From Paramacrobiotus metropolitanus (lineage: Eukaryota > Tardigrada > Eutardigrada > Parachela > Macrobiotidae): a DNA stretch of 64,000 nucleotides. The translations under genes were made by a program, and so were the position numbers. Numbering within the stretch: position 1 is the first letter of the stretch; every line of letters starts with the position of its first letter. Under the pieces are notes generated by a model. The model searched no databases. It was not told where the DNA came from and saw only the letters and a list, made by a program, of their open reading frames with translations. Of this stretch, positions 40,260 to 51,123 are shown piece by piece. The stretch lies in NCBI RefSeq assembly GCF_019649055.1, contig NW_026570242.1:1382635-1446634 (forward strand), given 5' to 3'.

Positions 40260-40800
40260 CTACGGTTTCAAACGGCTTAAAAGTGAAGGTACCGCAAACG
40301 TGGCCTTTGATGACCAAAGGCCTAAAAGGGCATGGGTGACCGAAGCCTCAAAAAGCCTTGGTTACCAAAAGTTTAAAAAGGAGGTACCGCCCGCGTGGTC
40401 TTCGGGGCCCAGATGCTTAAAAAACCTTCGGTGACTAAGAGCTAAAACAACATTCAGTGACCAAGGGCTGAAAAACCTTTCGGTGACCAAAGGCTTAATA
40501 AGGCGGGTACCGCACGCGTAGCCTTAGCTGACCAATGGCTTAAAAACCTTTGGTGGGTAAAGGCCCAATAGGCATTCGGTGATCAAAGGCTTGGAAGGCC
40601 TTTGGTTACCAAAGTTTTGAATTGCCTTCGGTGGCCAAAAGCTCAAGAGGCCATCGGTAACCAGAAGCTTAAATTGCTTTTAATGACCTAAGGCTCAAAA
40701 GGCCTTCAGTGACAAAAAACTTAACAGGCCTTCTGGGGTGATAAAAGCTTAATACGGTGGGCCCCGCACCCGTGGCCTTTGGTGGGATCTGCCAAATCCG
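40260..40800. repeat. 45-nt minisatellite, inverted orientation
   Basis: GGTACCGCACGCGTGGCCTT, CGGTGACCAAAGGCTTAA and degenerate derivatives, directly downstream of the hairpin module. Confidence 0.85.
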
Positions 40801-41368
40801 ATACTAAGCTTTGGAAAGCTTAGTAAAGACTATTGCGTATAGGCTACAGCTTTTTTAAGACTTCCAGTCTAAAAAGTCGTTCGGCTGCTTTCAGCCAAAA
40901 GGTGTTATCCGGCACACGCACCTTTCGGATACAAAAGCTAAACCAATTGATCGCGCACGCGGTTACAAAAATCGTGGTTGGGTAAACCGTTTTCCAGAGT
41001 AAGCCTTCCAAAGCTCAGCACGATTACTATGCATTCCTTAGTAATCGATATAAACCTTAAAAAACCTAGTAATTTTACTAAGTTTTCGAAAGTTTAGTCA
41101 GCTTGAAATCGAAACTTCTACTGGTTTTTGGTGATCTGTTAGCTTTGGCTGATCTGGTAGTTCTGGTTGATCAGGTTGTTTTGGCTGATTTGGTAATCTT
41201 AGGTGTACAGGTAGATTCAGCTGAATAAGTAAAGCTTGCTACGGTACTGTACTAAGGTTTGAAAAGCTTAGTGAATACCATGTCGTTAAAGCAATAAGTT
41301 CGAAAGGCTGCGAACGCTTAGAAGTTACAGGTGGTTTTTGTCAATCAGAAACGAAAGACTGGTTCCGG

Positions 41369-41491
41369 CCAATCAGAAAAGCAAGGCTGGTTCCGGCCAA
41401 TCAGAAAGGTTTGGAGGCGGCCGGTGTTCCAAACAGAGAGTTCTGATTTAATATACTGGACAACCAGGAGCGCGGCGCTTACGCGCCGCGC
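41369..41491 (+). promoter_or_regulatory. Promoter-like module plus GC hairpin
   Basis: CCAATCAG at 41369 and 41397 (plus a TCAATCAG near 41340), GGAGGCGG at about 41413, TTTAATATA at 41447-41455, hairpin GCGCGGCGC-TTAC-GCGCCGCGC at 41470-41491. Confidence 0.65.
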
Positions 41492-41499
41492 TGACGCTG

Positions 41500-42225
41500 C
41501 CACGATTTCAAAAGGCTGAAAAGTGCGGGAACCGCACGCGTGGCCTTCGGTGCCCAAAGGCTTGAAAGGTACCAAAGGCTTAATACCGGCTGGTACCGCA
41601 CGCGTGGCTTTCGGTGACCAAAGCTTAATAAGGCGAGCACCGCATGCATGGCCATCGGTGGGTAACCTTCGAAGGCTAAAATAGTTCATCCGGCACACTC
41701 ACCCTCCGCGGGCCTCCGGTTACAAATGACAAAGATGGTCCGTACGGCACACGCACCTTCCGGTTGCAAAAGTCTAAAAGGTCATCCGGCACAATCACCT
41801 TGCAATTTTCATTGCTTCGGTCCCGCACCTTTCGGATACAAACTTCTAAAAGAACTGTTCCCTCGCGTTCTCCTTTCATTAAAATGTTCGTTTTGAGGGT
41901 TAGTATGAACTGGCTTGGCTGCAGCTCGTACTGGCACACGTAAGTTTCGAAAGCTTAGTAAGTACTAAAGCAAAATAAAAGAAGGATCTGGTTGACTCGA
42001 CTGATCTTAATTACGTAAATTTCGGCTGCATAGGCTGAAAAATGAATCTTGCAAACACACCTGTCAGTTACTAAAGGATTAAAAGGGTGCATCACTGCAT
42101 CCCGCACAGCACTTTTCGGTCACAAAAGGCAAAAAGGGTGGATCCCACAGACGCAACTTTTGGTTAAAAAGTTGATCCCGCACACGCTCCTTTCGATTAC
42201 ACAACCGTACCTTTCGTAAGCTTAG
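41500..42225. repeat. 45-nt then about 43-nt minisatellites
   Basis: 41500-41680 holds the GGTACCGCACGCGTGGC type. 41680-42225 holds degraded CACACGCACCTTTCGG types, which fade out at the right edge of block B. Confidence 0.8.
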
Positions 42226-42259
42226 TTCACCAAGCTTTTAAAAGCTAAGTTATATTATG

Positions 42260-44770
42260 TTTTTGAAATTTAGTTTTATTAGGTTTAGGCATCATAGAGC
42301 TTACTGAATTTTTAAAGTTCAGCGGTCTTAGAAATGACCCTCTTAAGACCAGTGAGCTTTGTTATGTCCTAAACTGTACCTATGTGAAAAAAGGGAGGGA
42401 CGATCGCGCTGGGGTCGGGGGTTGATCGTCTCTTGCGGACTCGCTCCTGACAGGAGTGATTGACAATGGAGTTATTTTCCCGGCCCCTGTTCTAGCGTGA
42501 TAAGCCTGTTCCAGTTTCTGGATAGTGGCTTGACACTGTCCAGATTCCGTGATTCGGAAAAAGGACAATGTTGTTGAAAGTACCCTTTCTTTCTGAGGGC
42601 GAAAACTGAGATGCAACAGCCGGCGCCATCTCACACCGCCAGTCGACTTGAAGTTTCGTTGTCGCTTTCCTAGCATGGTTGTTGCACTTACTAGAGGTGA
42701 TGGCACATTCATCCATACGCTGCGAAATTTTGTGGTTTGCTGCTTAAGAAATCGCAATTAAGTGCGACCCGAATCTGCTACTGCTGCCTCGGCCCACTTT
42801 TGCTGAGCTTGTAGACAAGAATCGGAAATAAAAGGCGGCACTGACTCTTACGACGACTAACCGAAACTGCAACGGAAGGCGTGGCCTCGGGAAAAGCCTC
42901 GGCCAACGGTATGGCAGAGCAGCAACGAGGACGCCCGGGAAAAAGATTGTATTTTGAAAGCAACCGACCGATCAGGCGGAGGCGCATAAGAGGCGCATAA
43001 GACCGGGCGCCGAACCATTCAGTCAATGCGCCTCGGAGAAAAATTGAGACCGCTAGAAAGAAAATTTGCCTATATATTTGGCGCAAAACAAAATATCAAA
43101 TTCCACTAAGTCGTGGCTAATCGCAGCAGCTTGTCCTCCATTCTGCCGGACTACATCCACCTTTCTGCCGGTGCCGGCTTATCCAGCTTTCAGTCGGGCT
43201 TCGACGTCCTTCCTTCCGGCGAAATTGTGTTTATTTTTGTTCGTTTGCGCATCAATTTAATTGTCTCGCCCGCCTGAGCGGCTACTACTTTTTTAGTCAT
43301 TCGTGTTTCACGTTAGGTAGCCAGCATATTGTCCTTGATCTGTCGACCGAACCGTTGCGAAGGTCCTCTACGCTCAGCGTTTGTGAAAATGAACGTCTAG
43401 TGCATAATTAAGGATTTGTTGTTGTCTAGTCGCTAAAACTCAGCTCCTGAGCTGCTAATAAGAGTACAAGTATTAGTGCTCAGTAAATAGGTCACCCTTA
43501 TCGACTGTGGTGTCCGGCAGTCACCGCCGCCAAATGTACAAGATTGTCCGGTAATTTTTGTTGTAAAAGTACAGTAGCGCAAGGTTTGCGCTGAAATCGA
43601 TGGCCACTTCACTGTGTTGTAAACCACTTAGCATAGCAAATACTATATATAGAAACTGTTACTGTATAACATTCAGCAACTTGTTCAAATGGCACCCTGT
43701 GCCCTTAATCGCACCCGGACATTTGGGAGTGTGACATTTCGCCGCAATTAAATTCGACGCACGACTTTTCGCCGCAAAGACATTTCGCCGCCTGAAATCT
43801 GTACCTTCGAAATATTTTTATAAGTAGATAAACTGGTTCGGTGGGCGTGCGCGACAGTTGCCGTCTCAAAATTTGGATCTAAAGTATTGTTTTTTTGCGC
43901 GAAGCCAACGAACGATTTTGCTGCAAAAGTTATTAGAAAATGCATTAAAAATATTGAAAAAAATACGACATTTTTGGGAACTCAAACTAGAAGGGTAAGG
44001 AGTTTGCTTGTATCCTTTATAGAAAAGGTGAACTTTTGCGCGAAGTGCGATTAAAGCCGAAGGCGTGGCTGAAGACAGCAAGTACTGGAAGTACTGTACG
44101 CCTTCGCCGAACGAATGGGATATATCTACGCTCAACACATTTGTGAATTGCTTTTGCCGAAACTGATCCGTTTTGCCGCCGGAAGATTCGTAAAGCTACC
44201 GCGGCATCTCAATCTACGGCCTATTTGAAGCAACGATTAAGTCTAGCGGTAGTCAGACGAAATGCGGCAGCCGTTTTAGGCACACTGAAAGAGCGCCCCA
44301 AGATCACGATGATAGTTATGACTTTTGATGTTTTTCTTTGTAAACTTATAATCAGTCTAGGTAGTTAGGTTTAATTTGCGCAAGCGTATTGTCATGTGCA
44401 CTGGCTGTGGCCGAAACAAAGTTTTGTAACTGTATGCCAATGCCGCTGTTTCGCGCAGAGATTAAAAATCTATTTGTTAGATTATAATAAACACCTATGT
44501 TCGCCGCGGAGCGGGAATCCAACAATGGTTTTATGGCATTGGCATTGGCGGGCATTGGCGTCAGGACGCAACATAGTCTTCTGAATTTTTTTCCTAATGA
44601 TTGGGAACAGTTAATGAGTACCAATTAGGATAATTAGCACTAAGAGACTTTAAAGCAGCAGTAAAAACATAATTCAAACTTATATCTCAAGTTAATCACA
44701 AATGACCGTTGCCCGAAAATGGCTAATTTCGGACTTGTCAAGCTCTCGTAGATCTTGCTAATTAACTAAT
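42260..44770. other. No gene supported
   Basis: A 125-codon minus frame (42380-42757) has no recognisable motif or splice support. TTTCGCCGC strings recur at 43736-43800 and loosely near 44150-44180 and may be ends of a small element. Confidence 0.4.
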
Positions 44771-44772
44771 TA

Positions 44773-45790
44773 GTGGATCTCGCTTCGGTGAGTTGGGGAT
44801 CAGATCGCTTCGGTGGGTTGGGGATCAGACGCACGGAGAAGCTAGCTCCCTCTGCCTATATGGCATCGGCTTCCTCGTTGCACCCGCTGATTTCCAAGCT
44901 TTGCCCGAAGCTAACGACTACGGGTGTGTCCGCCGCCACGCATGCCTGGAAACTGACGACTGGTACAGATGAACTTCCGCCCCTCCCGTTCCGCCACGTC
45001 CAGAAAGCATGGGACACACCCGCGGCGCTACATGCCTTTTCCCGACTGGCAGCCATAAGGACCACACAGGAGGAAATCGCCCACCTGAAAGCAGTATCAG
45101 TCCCGGAATCAGGTGTGTGGATTCATGCATTACCGGCAGCTTGTCTCGGTAATCTTCTGGAGAACAATGCCTTCCGCATAAGCGTCGCGCTGCGACTGGG
45201 TGCTCCAATTGTTACTCCTCACGTGTGCGTATGTGGCGGCTTGGTGGATGAACTGGGGCGGCACGGGCTCCGATGTAGACAGTCAGCAGGCAGACTGCCA
45301 CGACACGACGGCATAAGCGCGGAAGTCGCCCATGGACTGAAAACGGCAAGTTTTCCTGCGAGAATGGAGCCAAAGGGTCTGTCTTTGAAGGCCGGATGTG
45401 ATTACTCTGGTACCATGGGAGCGTGGAAAACCGCTGGCCGTGGATGTAACATGCGTCGACACACTCGCCGCCTCGTATATCGACCGTACCTCTGTAAACG
45501 TCGGAGCAGCAGCTGAACAAGCGGAAAGGGCGAAGCTGACAAAACACGCCTGGCTGCAACCTCGGTACAACATCAAGGCAGCAGCGTTCGAAATTTACGG
45601 GCCATGGGGATGTGGTACTAAGACGTTAGTGGATAAGGTTGGAAACGGGATAGCTGCTGCAACAGGCCAGAAACGAGCGAAAGAGTTTTTTAGGCAGCGG
45701 CTGTCTATTCAAATACAGAGAGGAAACGCAATATGTGTGATGGGTATAATTCCCGACCAGGATAGCATTGAGGAAGTGTTTTTGCTATGA
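44773..45790 (+). pseudogene. 5'-truncated relic of a zinc-finger RT element (C-terminal domain)
   Basis: The C-terminal part of an invertebrate RT-element protein family that I recognise by pattern; it matches the longer relic at 57871-60821. It starts at GGLGIRRTEKLAPSAYMAS, followed by WIHALPAACLGNLL, ALRLGAPIV, then the Cys/His region CVCGGLVDELGRHGLRC with SAGRLPRHDG. A one-base frame change between about 45383 and 45398 moves the reading to the next phase (VDVTCVDTLAASYID ... FFRQRLSIQIQRGNAICVMG), ending at 45790. The RT core is missing, as expected for 5'-truncated non-LTR copies. A short duplication (TCGGTGRGTTGGGGATCAGA) lies at the left break. Confidence 0.75.
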
Positions 45791-45799
45791 ATATTCTTT

Positions 45800-47190
45800 T
45801 TGTTTCAAGACTAAGTGTGTACTAGCGTGTGATACTTATTAAAGGTGGATGAATAATTAAACCAGAGATAAACTAACAAGGTACAACTAACAACGTTCAA
45901 AATCGATTAACACAGGTCTTGTAAGTTGAACAGCAGAAGAAAACAGTCCGCCAAAATCTTGTGTTGCGTGCCAACACCATTGCCCATGAAGGGTCTCAGA
46001 AACACGGGCGGGTGCAATTTCGACTGTTTCTCTTTATCACATAATCAGAGCAAGTTACTGTGGGTTTGTACTTAAAACATGCGCCACGCGGTTCTGTTGA
46101 TCGGAAGCTGGCAAAAAACGCTTTTTCGTATCAACACCCCGGGCGGTCGGCGTAAGCCAAAATCGCCTCTAAATTTGTCTGCTTCAGGAAAACAGAACGC
46201 AGGTTACCGAACATAGTAGTCACTTTTATAGGGAACTTGTGACTGTATCGTTTTACCAATAAAATAATTACCCTTCAAAAAAAAGTAGTTCTGATTGAAA
46301 TTCTACCGTCATGCAATAACACTGTGAATGGCGGCACAACACCACGCGCTTTGCAGCGTTTCTATGTACATATTGATACGTCGCTTGGGTAAGCTAGGCG
46401 AGAGCTGCACAGTTTTTCAGAAACATGAATTTTGTGTAATCAGTCTCGGGCGGTTAAAAACCACAATAATGCACACTCACGCGTGCACATTGGGGATCTT
46501 GACCTTTGAGGCAGCCTAGCTAGTTTCTTCCGGTCGCTAATGCGTTCCAGAACGTGATATTGACCAGTGACCGCTAATGTCAATTTTGCGCCAATGACCA
46601 CTGCAGCTGGACTATCCGCGCCGCTTTTTAGATAGTGGCACTTGCGGCCACACCAAGGAATAATGCAAGCGCGAACAATGCGGGCAGTATAAAGGTGGCT
46701 AGGCGTGCCAGACATACAGGAAATGCAACGTTAAACTTCAAAAATAATGCTTCGCGCAGTCTCGTGAGGGAGTATACTGAAAGTTATGGGAGAGAAATAT
46801 CGTTAGCATCTTTCATTTTCTGTATTCCATCTGTTAATAGTGGTCAAAATACATGGCAACGGGATTTAGTTTTTAATTTTTTGCTGACCACTGGTCAACT
46901 TGTTGACCACTGCTATGCTGTTGTTTAGAAGTGCGTTTTTTGTACTATTTAATGAAATCATTGCTTTTATGTAATTTCCGTTCGTCTAATTATCACAAAA
47001 TTAAACGTTTTTAAGCTGTAAACCGTTCATGGGCATTGGCGTTGGCAAACACCCTAGTCACCACGGCTGACCTATGGTCAACACAAGCTTACAAAAAATT
47101 CCCTTTCTTAATTAATTTTTTTCATCGGGAAATCCCGATTTTCAAAATAAAACTCGCACTCCTTCGGGTACCGTCCGCTGGAGGGTTAAA
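45800..47190. other. No gene supported
   Basis: Scattered short frames only. TTGACCAGTGACC and GACCACTGGTCAAC strings near 46560 and 46890 look like ends of another decayed element. Confidence 0.4.
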
Positions 47191-47194
47191 AATA

Positions 47195-48308
47195 CAGCCC
47201 TGCTACGCCAAGTTGGGACAGCTGCATAAAATAGATTATAAAATATTTGTATTCATCGTTTTATTTGTAACCTTTAACATTACTGGTGTAACTTTTTATT
47301 ACAAATCCAGAATTGTTAAAACCATTAAGTTCGGGTCTGCCAGTGGCGAGCCAAGCGGTTATTTAGGGGGCGGGGTGGTGATCTGTTTTAGAGCTCTTAT
47401 AGCTTCCACTTTAAAATATTCTCCGATCGATATTTTCTCGTGGACTTTTTTGAAATCTATTGAGAGACCTAAAAGGTGTCCATCGCAAGTTGGCAAAAGA
47501 ATTGTGCTCAACCAGTGCTCGCGGTCGGTACGAAATTAAGTCACGTTCCCATAGACAGCTATGTTATAACCAATCATCGGAAGAACTGGGTTGCCTAGCA
47601 CACATAGTGTGGTATCCTCGAACTGATATTTTCAGGGATGCCACAAGGATAACAGCATTCAAATTTAATGTTTCGACTGACACCTATTGCACAGAGGGGA
47701 AGATGGTTGGTCCGAATAAATGGAACAAAATATCAACAAAGTTGCAGATAGAAAACGTTGTAGTTGCTGTTTGAACTCTCTGGGACGGAATACCCCGGGC
47801 TTACTGTGCGAATAGCGAGACTTAGATTGACATTATAAACTTCCTGAACGAGATTTTACCAAAACAATTTGCATTCGGCACCCTGCGACTGTAAGGCGAG
47901 CATGCAGAGGAAGTCATCCTCCAGTTTCCGGGCACCTGCAGTCAGACTGCAAAGGTCACTCACATCTGGCTGAAATCGACTAGCATACAGAACGGTTCGC
48001 AAGAGTACTGCATCGCGAACAATCTGGAGTTACAAATTTTGGACTATCACACCAGAAGAATTTTTAAACAAATTCTAAATAGGAAAGTGTCCAATAAGAT
48101 CGATGGGTCGAACTATATTTTCCAACTAGTCTGCTCTAGTTTTAATCTCATTATAATTCGAAACAAGCTTCCAGCACGAAAACCTCAAATGCAAGAGATG
48201 TTGGACAAACATAGGGATCATTTGAACATTTGATAAGTTTTAATTTGGTGTCGGCTGATTCATGGGAATTTTTGAGAAAAACTGTCCCAACTTGGCGTAG
48301 CAGGGCTG
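47195..48308. mobile_element. DNA transposon or MITE, 1114 bp, perfect 27-bp TIRs, TA duplication
   Basis: Left end CAGCCCTGCTACGCCAAGTT plus 7 nt (47195-47221) is inverted without mismatch at 48282-48308. TA flanks both ends (47193-47194 and 48309-48310). TA target choice and the length fit the Tc1/mariner superfamily. Internal frames (47460-47774 plus) do not show a DDE transposase I can recognise, so this is probably a decayed or non-autonomous copy. Perfect ends suggest fairly recent mobility. Confidence 0.8.
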
Positions 48309-48510
48309 TAGCTAGGAATTCAACTAAAAATGAGTATGTTTTAGGTTTTTCTCATATAATTCACGGGGAGGGGCACGTGCCCCGTAACTCACCGACCCCG
48401 TAAATTCGCCACTACAAATTAATAATCTGAATATTAACAGCGTACATAGAAAACAAAACTCAAATCATAATGGCCGCTGCAATATCAAAAAGCACTCTAC
48501 TTAAACCCAC

Positions 48511-49001
48511 CTGTCCTTTGGAATTTCTGATAATGAGAACTGCAAGAGTCCTCATCCCATCCTTTAAAGCCGGGACAGTCCTGTTTTCCATCGCATACCC
48601 ATTCGTTTGGAATGCATTGAGGGTTTCCATTATTTTCCGTCGCATAGTAGTCTACTTCCCGTCGACATTTGTACATATTAGCGCACTTATCCGTATCTCT
48701 TGCTCTGCAGATTGCGGGGTTTTCGTCAGAGGCATCATGACAATTTTTTCTCCCATCGCACCACTGGCGCCGTGGTATGCAACCGCGGACATCATCTTGC
48801 GACGGTTTCACCGCGCAAGCCCACTCGGTTCCATCACATCTCTGATCTTTACGATAAATTTGGCAGTGCTCAGGGTTTTCGTCTGCACCATCTAAGCAAT
48901 CATGTTTGGCAGTATCTGTCCACGAACTATCAGATTCGCAGAGAAGCTCTTTAGGAAGGCATGGCCGCTCGCTTGTGTCTTTAGGGTTAAAGAAACTGAT
49001 G
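48511..49001 (-). CDS. LDLa-repeat exon of a secreted or membrane protein
   Basis: Minus-strand exon with three LDL-receptor class A modules: CLPKELLCESD...HDCLDGADEN, then CIPRRQWCDGRKNCHDASDE, then CIPNEWVCDGKQDCPGF. LDLa modules fold around calcium held by the C-D-x-x-D-C-x-D-x-S-D-E part, visible in each. Splice sites support the limits: acceptor TGCCTTCTAG before 49001, and donor CAG|GTGGGT after 48511, where the frame would soon hit a stop. Exit phase is 1. It may be a further exon of the gene at 51124-52146, but direct joining of those two exons does not keep phase, so an intermediate exon or a separate gene is needed. The ligand is unknown. Confidence 0.75.
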
Positions 49002-49371
49002 CTAGAAGGCAGCATAAGCAAAGCTATAGCACTCAGCGCGTTGTCCTTCTCATAGCGCCTTTCTTTTAAATCTCTGATTCTACCTAAACATTTATAAACA
49101 CGACATAAGACTTGGTGAGGATATAAGACATCCATAAACCTATCCATACAACATTACATCATTTACATGTAGTTTTGATTAGAGGTGGGAACAGGATGGC
49201 TATATTGCCCTGAACCTGTACTTTTTCAATTTTTCTCCTCCCTGAACATGTCCTGTCCCTGAAATTTACCGTGTCGACCAACCTGAACCTGCGGCCCAGC
49301 CAACAATGCTGTGTGAAGAGATAAGCGGCTCACGTACAGCGACAAAATCTTTCAAAGGATTTCAACGTATT

Positions 49372-49442
49372 GCGCCGTGGTGCAGTCGTACTGCCTACGC
49401 GGATCTAACGACGTAGCCGGGGTTTGATTCCCCCATCGGTGC
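49372..49442 (+). pseudogene. tRNA-like sequence, probably pseudogene or SINE head
   Basis: The ends GCGCCG and CGGTGC can pair over six positions with one wobble. TGGTGCAGTCG resembles an A box and GGTTTGATTCC a B box (one change from the consensus). A GGGG/CCCC T stem is possible. The anticodon stem CTACG/CGTAG has a 12-nt loop instead of 7, and the D arm is short, so it is not a normal tRNA. Confidence 0.35.
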
Positions 49443-49528
49443 ATTTTTCATCCGTTACTCCGTTTCCAGTGGACAGGTGGACAGCGCCCTAGTTCTAGCT
49501 GTCCGACCCATTTTAGTTTTGTTAGGTC

Positions 49529-49747
49529 ATAGAAAACCGAAAAACTTTTGATCCGAAAAAAAGTGATCAAAACTTTAAAAGTAATGGTAAAGCCTTATGA
49601 CCTCATTCGACCCATTTTTGGTGATGACCTTTAGGGAGAAAAATTTTATGCAAAGAAGACAGCATACAATGTTTTCATATACTGTTTTAACATTAATATT
49701 GTATTTTCATCAATTTTTTTCGGCTAGAAAGGTTTTCGGTTTTCTAT
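49529..49747. mobile_element. Small inverted-repeat element, 219 bp
   Basis: ATAGAAAACCGAAAA (49529-49543) is exactly inverted at 49733-49747. The interior is AT-rich and noncoding. No clear target duplication. Confidence 0.5.
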
Positions 49748-49899
49748 AACATAAGAATTAAGAAACCTATGAAACCTATCTGTAAGTAATTTAAAAACTG
49801 TAAGAAACTTAAGAATAACCTGAGAATAACAGAAGAATAAGCACGAGAAACAGTATAAAACGTAGTCCAAGCCGCAAATTAAGTAGAAGCAAAAAAAAC

Positions 49900-50712
49900 G
49901 GCTACCGATGACTTCGACCGTTTTCATTTCGACCACGTTCATATCTGAAAATTTTTCTACCTCCATTAATTTCGGCCGCCAATCACTTAGGCCACAATAT
50001 ATTTCGGCCGACCCTCATTTGGTTTGATTGCCAGAAAACGTTACTTTCGAGTTTCGGTTAAAGCTGCCGGTAATTTAAATCCGTTAAGTTAAGAAATCAG
50101 TTTTAGCAAATGCCCTTAGATTAACATCCTTTGTACAACGGTTAAAAATTCCACAAAATTAAAAAAACTATCATTAGCATTGAAGGTCAGCCATTTACCA
50201 CCGAGAGAGGTCATATCTTCAGAAAAAGCTCGGGACCTGGAGTTATCCACACAGCCTTAACGGCCCTTAAGAAACCTTCGAAGCCAAGGGCGGTCGCATG
50301 AAGCCTACCATCACGTGGGCGAACACCATAAAATCTAAGAAAACTTACGATTATTCAAAGAAACCTAAGAACATCCAGAGATCCCTAAAAATAGCTTCAG
50401 ATTAACCTGAGCATAAAACCTGAGAAACCAAAGAATAACATCAGAAACCTAAGAGTGACCTAAGAAACATACAAAACCTATGAAAACACAAGAAAACCCA
50501 AGAAAATATCAGAAAATCTAAGGAAACTCAAGGAAATCTAAGAAACTTAACGAAACTAGAAAAACCTAAGAAAATGATGATGATCGAAACGTACTGTAGC
50601 CGAAGTGAGCGATGCCGGATTTTGAGGGCTGGCCGAAGTGAGCCTCGACCAAAATGTAATGCAGCCGAAGTAATCGGACGCGCTAAAAGGCCGAAATGCG
50701 GTCTGACTTAAC
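49900..50712. mobile_element. Possible element with TTCGGCC-rich inverted arms
   Basis: Left arm 49900-50020 repeats TTTCGGCC and TTCGACC. Right arm 50585-50705 repeats the reverse form GGCCGAAGTGAGC. The middle (50330-50575) is CCTAAGAAA-type simple repeat. The ends are not sharp. Confidence 0.4.
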
Positions 50713-50759
50713 AAAGCGCTAGAAATTCCATAAAAAAGCAAATTCGTGTGCTACCCTCC

Positions 50760-50900
50760 CCTTAAATTCGCCTTTATGTGCATTTATGTGAATAGTTTGG
50801 AGAAGATCGGTTTATAACTTTATAATGAGACTTTCCGTACGAGTACACCTGAATGCATTTAAACTTTTTGGAATTTCGATTCAGGCAGAACTTTCCAAAC
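50760..50900 (-). repeat. Dispersed repeat, inverted copy of 25345-25440
   Basis: Shares, reverse complemented, AATTCCAAAAAGTTTAAATG followed by CATTCAGGTG, AGTCTCATTAT and AAATGCACATAA with 25345-25440. Confidence 0.7.
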
Positions 50901-51123
50901 CGAACTTTCCAATAATACAGTTATTTACTTTTGTTATGTGAGAGTGATTTATTACGCGCAGTTTTCGAGGGGTTAGTTAGTCTAGAAAATGACTCTTTCT
51001 CTACCTCTTATTATATTCCTTGTCTTTTCTTATAAGAGATTTCTGATATTTTCCTGCTTTTTTTGTTTTTTCAAGGTTTTCTTTTTACTTACTAATATCT
51101 TATGGTAACCAAATTGCTATGCA

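Larger units (their letters stand above)
37240..42260 (+). repeat. Composite repeat block B, inverted relative to block A
   Basis: The same parts as block A but reverse complemented: four promoter-like modules with hairpins (37248, 39086, 40137, 41369), 45-nt arrays, about 43-nt CACACGCACCTTTCAG arrays, GATCTGGTAGTTCTGGCT arrays and 20-bp palindromes. With block A it forms a giant imperfect inverted repeat around the 34.3-37.2 core. Confidence 0.85.

Noticed and set aside
42380-42757. 125-codon minus frame
   Set aside because: No recognisable motif, an overlapping second frame, and no splice signals. Left as unexplained.
47338-48414. Second TIR pair CAGTGGCGA/TCGCCACTA overlapping the TA element
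   Set aside because: Only about nine bases match and no target duplication is present.
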